Shown: piece after piece, positions 46,419 to 58,467 of the stretch | How the letters are laid out: each line of letters starts with the position of its first letter | Numbering within the stretch: position 1 is the first letter of the stretch | Source of the DNA: Alisma plantago-aquatica | Lineage: Eukaryota; Streptophyta; Magnoliopsida; Alismatales; Alismataceae | Direction of reading: 5' to 3' | Assembly (NCBI GenBank): GCA_963693085.1 | Contig: OY856410.1 | Span: forward strand, 1,332,772,304 to 1,332,836,303 | DNA length: 64,000 bases | Made by a program: the position numbers and the translations under genes | The notes under the pieces: generated by a model | Seen by the model: the letters and a program-made list of their open reading frames with translations, nothing else | Databases searched by the model: none | Told to the model about the DNA's origin: nothing

Positions 46419-47760
46419 TTGTCAAAACCTTTTTGATTTGATTTGAATAAAATTTGACGATAGTTAATTAGGCCTTTAATTAATTACCGCTCCCACTATT
46501 TTGACTCAAATTGATAGCCCTCACCATCAATTCGGAAGATTGCAGCATACAATCTTCTAGTGGGTCAAGATCCTAGAATCCTCTAAGCCATGGACCAGCT
46601 TTGGCTGTCACCCACAACTCAGATCTTCCGGGTAGGCAACTCTTGCCAATTGCATCATATGCAACTCTTGATGAATGAACATGCACAACACATTGCCATG
46701 AACATTTCGTGCCTCTGGGCTTAGACGCTCTAAGAATCACCAGTTAAGTCAAACCCATAAACCGACACGGTAAACATGCACCCTGCTTTGGCAGAACCTA
46801 CATGTCGACCCTTCACACTTCCACAAGATAAACGGCGCACCACGCTTTGGCGTAACCTACGCTTGGTCGATCAAGTTTGCCATGTGTGTCGCTAATGGAA
46901 GGCATATAAGACTTAATATTTTAATGAGGGATTTGGTTTTATATACATATACATATCCAATCACCACAATATATAGTACGTATCATATACATGCTATATC
47001 CCACAGAAAACATGCATAAACGATAAAAGCAATGATTATGGCCATCCTATTTGTGATTCCTCGAGCCAAGAGGAATCACGGTCATCTAGGTCTACATCAC
47101 ATGCAACCTATACAAGATGAAATATGTGTCTGCCTTTTTGGGTTTGATCAACTCATCTCCATGATTGATCGGCTCGCCATCAGGTAGGTTGTCTTGGTAC
47201 CACCAGCCGATCGACTGGCGCCTCCAGCCGATCGGTTCACCGGTCATCGTGCATCTGCTCAAGTCGCCACCAGCTCATCTCGTTCCCCGAACCGGCTGTC
47301 TGGATCACCAACCAATCGTCTTCAGGTTGTCCACCGTTCTTTGACATAACAGGAAATAAAATCTATCCTATTTACAATTGAATTGTGAAACCCCGAGTTA
47401 CATTCGGGGGGAGCAAAGGTAGGAAAAGAATTCTCGAATTATTTCGAGTTACATCAGGAATATGAGAAAGGGAATCGGCGCACAGACCGAGATGCAAGAA
47501 ACCCAACAAACAACCACACACAGATATAGGGGTTTATAGGCCATAATCATGCTACACATCCACCACAAAACTCGTTTAAGGGCGACGCGTGTCGAGTGCA
47601 TTAATATTACATATCATATATGTATATTAGGGATTTGTAGATTGGACATGTATAAAGCCGATATTATTCGCATCGCATGCAATAAATAAAGGCGACAAAC
47701 CAAAATCGATCATATCGATAATCCTAAAATATAGAGAGGTTGACGTGGCTCTGATACCAC
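46419..47760 (-). other. Copia element 1 leader and primer-binding site
   Basis: Non-coding 5' leader (minus strand) between PBS and gag, with a small CCGATCGG-type cluster. The PBS is at 47748-47759: the minus strand reads TGGTATCAGAGC (initiator Met tRNA), one base from LTR 2. Confidence 0.8.
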
Positions 47761-50003
47761 TGTTGGGTTTTAGAGGAGGCAGAGAAGCAGCGGAAACAAA
47801 AAATTTCTCCCCAAACCCAGAACAAAAGGAATCGCGTCAACATCTATATAATAGGAAAGATGGTTTGTGAATCATACCTTGTCCCGAGGCTTACTCGGCG
47901 ACAATACCACGCGCCTTGCACGGTCTTCACCTCCGGTCTTGGACGGTGTCTGTGCAGCTCCTGGTCGCACCGGGACTGAAGACTCCTCCTCCTACTGGAC
48001 TGTCGGATGACAGTTGTCCTCCTGAGCGGCAGTGACCTCCCGCCTTTGAAGTAGTCCACACGGACCACCCGGAACTCCACTCTCCTTGTCCCACAAGGAA
48101 GTGGAAGGAGTCGCACCCTCCTGTTGACATACTAGTCGCCAACACACTCTCCTGTTGTCAATTGCAACTGCAGTTGTCCTTCCCTTGCTGCACCTCCCTT
48201 TGCGGGAAGCACTTGCTTGGGCTCTCTCTCGGTTACCAAAACCAGAGAGAATGACAACTTTGCAGAGCAATCAACTTGCACTGAGTCGTACTCTGAGAAG
48301 CCCCCAATACCCCTATATATATAGGCGAGTCATGGGACAGGGTTCTCTGTGCCCGGCAGTACGGGACAAAAGTAGGAGTAGAAGGGTTCGGGATTTTCCA
48401 AAAAAGCAACCATCTCGCAACCTGAAATGATCGGTTCACAACTGAACCGATCGGTTCGGCCATTGAGCCGATCGGTTGGACCTGAGCCGATCGTTTGGGG
48501 CACTCCAAGTGATCGGTTGGTGCCCTGAACCGATCGGTTCATAGTCCTAATCCGGCTCAAAAAGAATTTCCTTGTTTCGTTCCCAATTGGTATCGAATAC
48601 CAATGTTATTCCCAATCGAATTGGGCAATTTGAAACCAAAGGTAAATTCTTGCCGACATGACTTTTCCCAACTGGTCGGTTGCACCAGTTGATCCGATCG
48701 GTTCAACCCTTGAACCGGTCATTTCAACCTGGGCATGAGCCGATCGGCCTGGACACTCCAGCCGACCGGTTCAACAACCTCAGCCGACCGATTCATCACA
48801 TGAACCGATCGGTTGGGAGCACAGGTTGGGCAAAATCAGTCAATTGCAATTTCAATCAATTTGATACTCCAATCAATGCGTCCAACACCTTGAACCATAC
48901 GATATTGAGCCATCGACTGATTGAGTGTTTAATTGAACTACTAAACTCCTTTAGTAATAAATCTAAACATTGCTTTGTGGACAAAACTCCTCTTCCAGGT
49001 TAAATCCTATGTGTGTGACCCTACTGGTCCATTTCACATTGGCAGTGAAAGTCCATAACACTTATGACTTCACAAGCAAAGAGCAGTGCCTAGTCACACA
49101 TCATTGCTACCCAAGTGAAAGTAGAAAGTTGGAGAACAACTTTCATCCTACAATCCGTGAATGGTGTTATAGTGAATGTATAATTCCTTTGTCACTGATA
49201 TCCAGAATGAACTCGAGGCATGGAACAGTCATCCTGTCAATGTTCATTCATTTCCTTGATCTCAGAGTAGACCGAGTGAGATGTATATGACATCAATATC
49301 ACATATTGATTCACACGTGCATGCGCATGCCTTTCTCAATCCTACTCATCAAGTGGCCAAGGATATCAAACTCCCTCAGGAGGGACAAATCCCATATCTA
49401 TCACTCACCCCTCAAAAGCCCCATGTGTCAAAGCCACCCAATCATCACCTTTATAACAACCCATGTTTAAGGATTGCATTTGATGATGTCAAAGTGTACC
49501 CAACGACATGTTTTGAGTGCAGTGATTTCAGGTCTAAGAATCACACTCACCACCTTCACTGTGAGAGTTGACTGTGACTACCAAGTCATGGTTCCATGTG
49601 TCACTCTCACGGTGGGTCTGTCCGATACCTTGTTCTCTAACAAGTACCTACGTGCTTGGTTTGATATCACGATATCATGACTAATGAGATTTTGTCATCA
49701 ACCAACACACAATCTAGTCTTCACTGTTATTGATGTCCATGGCTATTTCCACAATAACAACCGACTAGGGACTAAACAAGAAAGAATACTCTTAGCATCC
49801 GTATGATCTCATCGTTTAGGTCCTCAACCCCAAAGCATACGTCATTGAGTAAAACAATCTTTAGACATCTATCATGTTACACCATCATCTCAGAATAGTT
49901 TAAACATATAGATTGGAAATTGCCTTTATTATTATTCAAATCATTTACAAAGTATCCCATTACAATCATCATATGACTTTCTCTATGGGCATACATACCA
50001 ACA
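47761..50003 (-). repeat. Copia LTR 2 (shared middle LTR)
   Basis: 2243 bp, TGTTGGG ... CCAACA. It is the 5' LTR of element 1 and the 3' LTR of element 2. Neither border carries a TSD. Confidence 0.93.
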
Positions 50004-50018
50004 GACTCCCACTTACAC

Positions 50019-53000
50019 TTAGAGCCAGTCACCAAGGAAACGCAGTCCTTGTGACCTAGCATGACCATCATGCTTCTGCTGAGAAAGGGCCTTAGTCAGT
50101 GGATCAACTATGTTGTCTTCAGTTGGTACTTTGCAAATCTTCACATCTCCTCGCTGTATGATCTCTCGTATGAGATGGAAGCGCCGCAGTATGTGCTTGG
50201 ACCGCTGATGTGATCTGGGCTCCTTAGCTTGTGCAATAGCTCCATTATTGTCACAATAAAGCTCAATTGCATCACATCTACTGGGAACTACACCAAGTTC
50301 AGAAATGAACTTCCTGATCCACACAGCCTCCTTTGCTGCATGCGAAGCAGTAATATACTCGGCCTCTGTAGTAGAATCGGCAACTGTTTCTTGCTTGGAA
50401 CTCTTCCAGCTCATAGCTCCATTATTAAGGCAAAACACAAATCTTGACTGCGATCTGTAATCATCTTTATCGGTTTGGAAGCTTGCATCGGTGTAACCCT
50501 TTACAACTAGCTCTTCCTCGCTGCCGTACACAAGAAACTGATCCTTAGTCCTTCGCAAGTACTTGAGGATGTTCTTCACGGCTGTCCAGTGAGCATCCCC
50601 GGGATCTGACTGGTACCTACTGGTCATGCTGAGAGCATACGAGACATATGGGCGTGTGCACAACATAGCGTACATGATGGATCCAATGGCTGATGCATAT
50701 GGGATCCCATTCATACGCTCCCTCTCTTCACAAGATTGGGGACATTGAGCTCTAGAGATGGTAACTCCATGTAGCATAGGGACGTTGCCTCTCTTTGAGT
50801 TCTCCATGTTGAACCGCTTCAGCACCTTGTCAATGTACGTGCTCTGACTTAGTCCGAGAAGCCTTCTAAATCTATCTCTATAGATCTTAATTCCTAGAAT
50901 GTAGGATGCTTCTCCTAAGTCCTTCATTGAGAAAGTTTTCCCAAGCCAAGTCTTTACCTTCTCTAAGGCTAAGACATCATTCCCCATCAAAAGTATGTCA
51001 TCCACATACAATATGAGGAATGTGGTTGAGCTCCCACTAACCTTCTTGTACACACAAGGTTCATCTTCATTTTGAATAAAGCCAAACACTTTGACTTCTT
51101 CATCAAATCGAAGATTCCAACTCCGAGATGCTTGCTTCAATCCATAGATTGACCTTTGTAGTTTACAGACTTTATTGGCATTCTTTGGATCTACAAAACC
51201 TTCAGGCTGTGTCATGTACACATCCTCATGAATATTCCCGTTAAGGAATGCGGTTTTAACATACATATGCCAAATCTCATAGTCATAATAAGCTGCAATA
51301 GCAAGCATGATCCTGATGGACTTAATCATGGCAACTGGAGAAAAGGTTTCGTCATAGTCAACATCTTGAATTTGTCGAAAACCCTTCGCAACCAATCTGC
51401 CTTTATAAGTTTGCACATTGCCATCCATGTCGGTCTTTTTCTTAAAGACCCACTTGCACCCTATGGGTTTTACCCCTTCGGGTGGTTCCACCAAAGTCCA
51501 TACTTTGTTGGAGTACATGGATTCCATCTCGGATCTCATGGCTTCAAGCCATTTCTCAGAATCTGGTCCCTCCATAGCCTCAACGTAGGTAATTGGATCA
51601 TCATCTATGATCAACTCTCCACCTTCCTGAGTTACAAGGTATCCACACCTCTCAGGTTCAAGGCGAGTCCTACTAGATCTACGAGGTCCTTGTGTTACCT
51701 GAGGAGACTGAGATTCCACCATACCTTGTGAATCTACATTTTCCTCTGGTACATCTACCGGTTCAATGTTTTCTTGTTGGGCTTGAACCTCTTCAAGCTC
51801 TACTTTCCTCCCACTGTTTCCTTTGGAAATAAATTCCCTCTCTCGGAATACAGCATCCCTGGCAACAAACACTTTGTTGTCAGTAGGGTGGCATAAATAA
51901 TATCCCCTCGTTTCCTTGGGGTATCCAACAAAATAACATTTATCGGATTTGGGTCCAAGCTTATCAGGAAACATTTTCCTAACGTAAGCCTCACAGCCCC
52001 AAATCTTCATAAAAGACAAAATGAGACGCTTCCCATACCATATCTCATATGGTGTCTTTTGAACCGATTTAGATTGCACACGGTTAAGTATAAACGCGGC
52101 GGTTTCAAGAGCATGACCCCAGAAAGAAATTGGAAGATCAGCAAAACTCATCATAGATCGCACCATATCTAACAATGTGCGATTCCTTCTTTCAGACACA
52201 CCATTATGTTGTGGTGTTCCAGGAGGAGTCCATTGTGATACAATACCACAGGCTCGCAGAAGGTCCTCAAACTCCTGGCTCAAGTATTCTCCACCTCGAT
52301 CGGAACGAAGTGCCTTAATACTTTTACCAAGCTGGTTCTGTACTTCATTCATGAAATCCTTGAACCTTTCAAGGGTTTCTGACTTATGTTTCAGCAGGTA
52401 CACATAGCCATACCTACTGAAGTCATCGGTAAAGGTAATGAAGTACTGATACCCACCTCTGGCATTAGTTCTAAAAGGCCCACATACATCAGTATGTATG
52501 AGTCCTAATAGATCACTAGCTCTCTCACCTTTACCTGAAAAGGGAGTCTTGGTCATCTTGCCCAACAAACAAGATTCACATGTCTCTATTGATTCATAAT
52601 CAAAAGAGTCTAGATAACCATCCTTATGGAGTCTAGAAATGCGCTTCTCATTTATGTGCCCTAGACGACAATGCCAGAGATATGTTTTGTTTGAGTCGTT
52701 GAGTTTTTGCCTTTTTGTGTTTACGTTGTATACACTTGTCTCCAAGTCTATCAAGTATAGACCATAAGACATAGGGGCACTGCCATAAAAGATCCCATCT
52801 TTAGAAATGGAACACTTTCCATTCTTAATAAGAAATTCAAATCCATCTTTGTCCAAACAAGAAACATAAATGATATTCCTATTTATGGTAGGTACATAAT
52901 AGCAGTTCTTGAACTCTATTATTAGCCCACTGGATAGAGTTAACTAATAGGTTCCTACGGCACTAGCGGAAACTCTTGCCCCATTAGCAACTCGTAGTTC

Positions 53001-53408
53001 AACCTCGCCTTTCCCCAAAGGCCTACTTCTCTTAAGATCCTTCACATTTGAACAAATGTGAGATCCGCATCTGGTATCAAGTACCCATGACGAAGAAGTA
53101 GTAAAGTTAATCTGTATCACGTATACACCAGAAGTAGAGATCTCTATCTCCGACTTCTTCTTCCATTGTTCCTTCCATCCTCTCCATGTAGAAGAAATTG
53201 GTTTGGCGAGAGAACACTTCTCTCCCTTACCTACTTTCTTCTTCACCAACGCATTAAGCGTACATAGAGTGGATTCTAAGGCTCCTGGTATATCTGGATT
53301 GTGCAGAACACTTCTCACAGTCCTCAACCAGTTATGGAATTTATTCTCATTTAATTTGCCCATTTTAAAAGATGATTCTTTTTCCATTCTACAAGAGAAA
53401 ATTTGCAT
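50019..53408 (-). pseudogene. Copia element 2 gag-pol, one stop and RT Asp lost
   Basis: One frame of 1129 codons from ATG 53408 to the stop at 50019, broken only by TAG at 52944-52946 (GAG, Glu, in element 1). In order: gag remnant (about residues 1-75, NKFHNWLRTV, no CCHC knuckle), protease DTRCGSH (Asp 111, Arg 113 where Gly is standard), integrase zinc finger HCRLGHIN...CESCLLGK, catalytic HTDVCGP, RSDRGGEYL and SERRNRTLL, RT with HMYVKTAFLNG and LYVDDILLMGND, and RNase H with GYTDAS, EAEY and LYCDNNGAI. The first RT catalytic Asp is Tyr (codon 51261-51263; Asp in element 1), so RT should be inactive despite the good frame. Total length is below the usual 1,300-1,400 aa because gag is shortened. 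Confidence 0.9.
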
Positions 53409-54750
53409 TTGTCAAAACCTTTTTGATTTGATTTGAATAAAATTTGACGATAGTTAATTAGGCCTTTAATTAATTACCGCTCCCACTATTTTGACTCAAA
53501 TTGATAGCCCTCACCATCAATTCAGAAGATTGCAGCGTACAATCTTCTAGTGGGTCAAGATCCTAGAATCCTCTAAGCCATGGACCAACTTTGGCTGTCA
53601 CCCACAACTCAGATCTTCCGGGTAGGCAACTCTTGCCAATTGCATCATATGCAACTCTTGATGAATGAACATGCACAACACTTTGCCATGAACATTTCGT
53701 GCCTCTGGGCTTAGACGCTCTAAGAATCACCAGTTAAGTCAAACCCATAAGCCGACACGGTAAACATGCACCCTGCTTTGGCAGAACCTACATGTCGACC
53801 CTTCACACTTCCACAAGATAGACGGCGCACCACGCTTTGGCATAACCTACGCTTGGTCGATCAAGTTTTCCATGTGTGTTGCTAATGGAAGGCATATAAG
53901 ACTTAATATTTTAATGAGGGATTTGGTTTTATATACATATACATATCCAATCACCACAATATATAGTACGTATCATATACATGCTATATCCCACAGAAAA
54001 CATGCATAAACGATAAAAGCAATGATTATGGCCATCCTATTTGTGATTCCTCGAGCCAAGAGGAATCACGGTCATCTAGGTCTACATCACATGCAACCTG
54101 TACAAGATGAAATCTGTGTCTGCCTTTCTGGGTTTGATCAACTCATCTCCATGATTGATCGGCTCACCATCAGGTAGGTTGTCTTGGTGCCACCAGCCGA
54201 TCGACTGGCGCCTCCAGCCGATCGGTTCACCGGTCATCGTGCATCTCCTCAGGTCGCCACCAGCTCATCTCGTTTCCCGAACCGGCCGTCTGGATCACCA
54301 ACCAATCGTCTTCAGGTTGTCCGCCGTTCTTTGACATAACAGGAAATAAAATCTATCCTATTTACAATTGAATTGTGAAACCCCGAGTTACATTCGGGGG
54401 GAGCAAAGGTAGGAAAAGAATTCTCGAATTATTTCGAGTTACATCAGGAATATGAGAAAGGGAATCGGTGCGCAGACCGAGATGCAAGAAACTACACAAA
54501 CAACCACACACAGATATAGGGGTTTATAGGCCATAATCATGCTACACATCCACCACAAAACTCGTTTAAGGGCGACGCGTATCGAGTGCATTAATATTAC
54601 ATATCATATATGTATATTAGGGATTTGTGGATTGGACATGTATAAAGCCGATATTATTCGCATCGCATGCAATAAATAAAGGCGACAAACCAAAATCGAT
54701 CATATCAATAATCTTAAAATATAGAGAGGTTGACGTGGCTCTGATACCAC
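53409..54750 (-). other. Copia element 2 leader and primer-binding site
   Basis: Nearly identical to the leader of element 1. PBS (minus strand TGGTATCAGAGC) at 54738-54749, one base from LTR 3. Small palindrome cluster at 54160-54330. No coding sequence. Confidence 0.82.
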
Positions 54751-56993
54751 TGTTGGGTTTTAGAGGAGGCAGAGAAGCAGCGGAAACAAAAAATTTCTCC
54801 CCAAACCCGGAACAAAAGGAATCGCGTCAACATCTATATAATAGGAAAGATGGTTTGTGAATCATACCTTGTCCCGAGGCTTGCTCGGCGACAATACCAT
54901 GCGCCTTGCGTGGTATTCACCTCCGGTCTTGGACGGTGTCTGTTCAGCTCCTGGTCGCACCGGGACTGAAGACTCCTCCTCCTACCGGACTGTCGGATGA
55001 CAGTTGTCCTCCTGAGTGGCAGTGACCTCCCGCCTCTAAAGTAGTCCACACGGACCACCCGGAACTCCACTCTCCTTGTCCCACAAGGAAGTGGAAGGAG
55101 TCGCACCCTCCTGTTGAGGTACTAGTCGCCAACACACTCTCCTGCTGTCAATTACAACTGCAGTTGTCCTTCCCTTGCTGCACCTCCCTTTGCGGGAAGG
55201 ACTTGCTTGGGCTCTCTCTCGGTTACTAAAACCAGAGAGAATGACAACTTTGCAGAGCAATCAACTTGCACTGAGTTGTACTCTGAGAAGCCCCCAATAC
55301 CCCTATATATAGGCGAGTCATGGGACAGGGTTCTCTGTGCCCGACAATACAGGACAAAAGCATGAGTAGAAGGGTTCGGGATTTTCCACAAAAAGCAACC
55401 ATCTCGCAACCTGAAATGATCGGTTCACAACTGAACTGATCGGTTCGGCCATTGAGCCGATCGGTTGGACCTGAGCCGATCGTTTGGGGCACTCCAACCA
55501 ATCTGTTGGTGCCCTGAACCGATCGGTTCATAGTCCTAATCCGGCTCAAAAAGACTTTCCTTGTTTCGTTCCCAATTGGTATCGAATACCAATGTTATTC
55601 CCAATCGAATTGGGCAATTTGAAACCAAAGGAAAATTCTTGCCGACATGACTTTTCCCAACTGGTCGGTTGCACCAGTTGAGCCGATCGGTTCAACCCTT
55701 GAACCGGTCATTTCAACCTGGGCATGAGCCGATCGGCCTGGACACTCCAGCCGACCGGTTCAGCAACCTCAGCCGACTGGTTCATCACATGAACCGATCG
55801 GTTGGGAGCACAGGTTGGGCAAAATCAGTCAATTGCGATTTCAATCAATCTGATACTCCAATCAATGCGTCCAACACCTTGAACCATATGATATTGAGCC
55901 ATCGACTGATTGATTGTTTAATTGAACTACTAAAATCCTTTAGTAATCAATCTAAACATTGCTTTGTGGAAAAAACTCCTCTTCCAGGTTAAATCCTATG
56001 TGTGTGACCCTACAGGTCCATTTCACATTGGCAGTGAAAGTCCATAACACTTATGACTTCACAAGCAAAGAGCGGTGCCTAGTCACACATCCTTTCTACC
56101 CAAGTGAAAGTAGAAAGTTGGAGAACAACTTTCATCCTACAATCCGTGAATGGTGTTACAGTTAATGTATAATTCCTTTGTCACTGATATCCAGAATGAA
56201 CTCGAGGCATGGAACAGTCATCCTGTCAATGTTCATTCATTTCCTTGATCTCAAAGTAGACTGAGTGAGATGTGTATGACATCAATATCACATATTGATT
56301 CACACGTTCATGTGCATGCCTTTCTCAATCCTACTCATCAAGTGGCCAAGGATAACAAACTCCCTCAGGAGGGACAAATCCCATATCTATCACTCACCCC
56401 TCAAAAGCCCCATGTGTCAAAGCCACCCAATCATCACCTTTATAACAACCCATGTTTCAGGATTGCGTTTGATGATGTCAAAGTGTACCCAACGACATGT
56501 GTTGAGTGCAGTGATTTCAGGTCTAAGAATCACACTCACCACCATCACTGTGAGAGTTGACTGTGACTACCAAGTCATGGTTCCATGTGTCACTCTCACG
56601 GTGGGTCTGTCCGATACCTTGTTCTCTAACAAGTACCTATGTGCTTGGTTTGATATCACTATATCATGACTAATGAGATTTTGTCATCAACCAACACACA
56701 GTCTAGTCTTCAGTGTTATTGATGTCTATGGCTATTTCCACAATAACAACCGATTAGGGACTAAACAAGAAAGAATAATCTTAGCATCTTTATGATCTCA
56801 TCGTTTAGGTCCTCAACCCAAAAGCATACGTCATTGAGTAAAACAATCTTTAGACATCTATCATGTTACACCATCATCTCAGAAACAATTTAAACATATA
56901 GATTGGAAATTGCCTTTATCATTATTCAAATCATTTACAAAGTATCCCATTACAATCATCATATGACTTGCTCTATGGGCATACATACCAACA
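54751..56993 (-). repeat. Copia LTR 3
   Basis: 2243 bp, TGTTGGG ... CCAACA; 5' LTR of element 2. Followed by TCAAT (56994-56998) and then the second half of the LINE. Confidence 0.93.
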
Positions 56994-56998
56994 TCAAT

Positions 56999-58350
56999 CC
57001 CTTATCTCCCCTATTATTTGTTCTTGCTATGGAAGGTTTCAGTAGATGTCTGGAGGAAGCGTATGAGAACAAAATCATTAGAAGCTTCCCTATAAATAGG
57101 ACCAAGGCTCTTAGTCACCTTCTTTGCTCAGACGATGTTCTTATTTTCTCTGAGGGGCGCTTGCGTAGTCTTATCAAGCTTAAATCGATTTTTCTTGATT
57201 TTGGTTCTATCTCTAGAATGAAAAGCAATCCTAACAAGACTCATATTTTTCTATCTTCATCCTGCTGCAACAAATATGCCTTGATTGGTTGCTTAGGTAT
57301 TCAACATGGCTCTTCGCCCGTGAAGTATCTCGGATTTCCTATGGCGGGTGGCAATCTCAGGAGGTGCCACTTCCATGAATGCCTGGACAAACTTAGGGAC
57401 ATGATCCAAAGATGGTTGGGTTCTAAAATTTCTATGGTTGGTCGCCTTGTCCTTATCAAGCACTGTGCTATGGGCTAGATTTTTTATTGGCTACATATGG
57501 GTGACATTCCTCCAACTATTCTACGTAGAATGGAGTTCTTACTTTCTGATTTCTTATGGGGCAGTTCGGTGCATCCTTCTTATTGGGCACTTCTTGCCTA
57601 CCCGCTTTGGAAAGGAGGTCTTGGTCTAAAAAGACTTGATGAGCTTGCTGATTTCTATACTTTATACCGTATTAAAAGGTTCACTCAAGTTCAATGCATA
57701 TGGAGCTCATGGCTTTCTTGTAGGTATGGTAATTTCTGACTACTATCCCCAAGAATAGTTCTACTTGTCATAAGCGTATGACTGCTCTTTGGCCTTCTTT
57801 CTCTATGTGTGAGGGTAAGGATCTTTGGGATAACACCAGGCAAAAGCGTCCTATTAACAAAGCTTATGGTAATATTTGGTTATCTAAGCACTATCCTAGA
57901 GGGAGTCTCACTACATTTAGAGCTCTCATTAATGTCCTTCCTACTTTAGAAAAGATCATCTCCTAGTCTGGGGCTCCTGTCTTTGCATGTTTGTTGTGTG
58001 GCCAACACAATGACTCAGTTGCTCATCTTTTCGGGAGCTGCAAATATTGGAAGTATATATGGGGCTGAGCTCAGCTTAAGCTCAACATCAAATCCTCTTA
58101 TTCTCTTTTTGGCTACCTCACGGATCTTGGTAACAGGTCTAAACACTCTAGAATCATAGAGCTTTGGGCCATCACTAGCGTTGTCCACTTCATTTGGGAG
58201 GAACGTAAAAAAAGGTTGCATAATGGTGGCGCTTCTGACTTTGTTGGCATCTTCAACCATCTTGCTTTAGAGATTAAGAGAATGAATTCCGCATTTAAAA
58301 CTTGTCTTGTTATCTCTCCTATGATAGCTAGGAATTGGGATCTGCTGTAA
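56999..58350 (+). pseudogene. LINE ORF2, 3' part: rest of RT and zf-RVT
   Basis: Resumes with PLSPLLFVLAMEGF exactly where the left part stops. RT motif C reads LLCSDDVLIFSEG: the Asp pair is kept (57131-57136), but the usual FADD/YADD is CSDD. Thumb region continues NPNKTHIFLS, KYLGFPMAGG and WLGSKISMVGRL. TAG at 57476 (Trp expected) and TGA at 57737 with a frameshift follow. The zinc-binding zf-RVT block CLLCGQHNDSVAHLFGSC lies at about 57985-58040. Stop TAA 58348-58350. Confidence 0.87.
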
Positions 58351-58467
58351 CCAATTTTCTAGGAGTTTGTAGTCACATGTAAGGGTGTTGCTTGTACTTT
58401 GTCCCCTCTTTCCTGGGGGTTTTTCGAATATATTTACCAATTTTCTTAAAAAAAACCTACCACCCCC
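58351..58467 (+). other. LINE 3' UTR, A-tail and right TSD
   Basis: Contains TTTGTCCCCTCTTTCCTGGG and a poly-T run, common at plant L1 3' ends, then an eight-base A-tail (58448-58455) and the 12-bp TSD CCTACCACCCCC (58456-58467). Confidence 0.8.

Larger units (their letters stand above)
40767..56993 (-). mobile_element. Three-LTR Ty1/copia tandem array (Tork/Angela-like)
   Basis: LTR 1 - internal 1 - LTR 2 - internal 2 - LTR 3 in one direction, 16.2 kb. LTR lengths 2246, 2243 and 2243 bp; internal lengths 4748 and 4747 bp. Minus-strand polarity is shown by iMet PBSs left of LTRs 2 and 3, and by coding direction (protease - integrase - RT - RNase H). Only the outer edges carry a TSD. Lineage call rests on pol features such as WVLDTxCGSH, YVDDILLMGND and the C-terminal EDNIVDPLTKALSQQKHDGH block, plus long LTRs. 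Confidence 0.92.
37275..58455 (+). mobile_element. L1-type LINE, split by a copia array
   Basis: Left part 37275-40766 and right part 56994-58455, about 4.95 kb together. ORF1 (DUF4283 plus zinc knuckle), ORF2 (APE endonuclease, RT, zf-RVT), a 3' UTR with CTTTCCTGGGGGTTTTT typical of plant L1, a short A-tail (58448-58455) and a 12-bp TSD. The copia array interrupts RT between RQGN and PLSP without disturbing the reading frame of the empty site. Confidence 0.9.
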
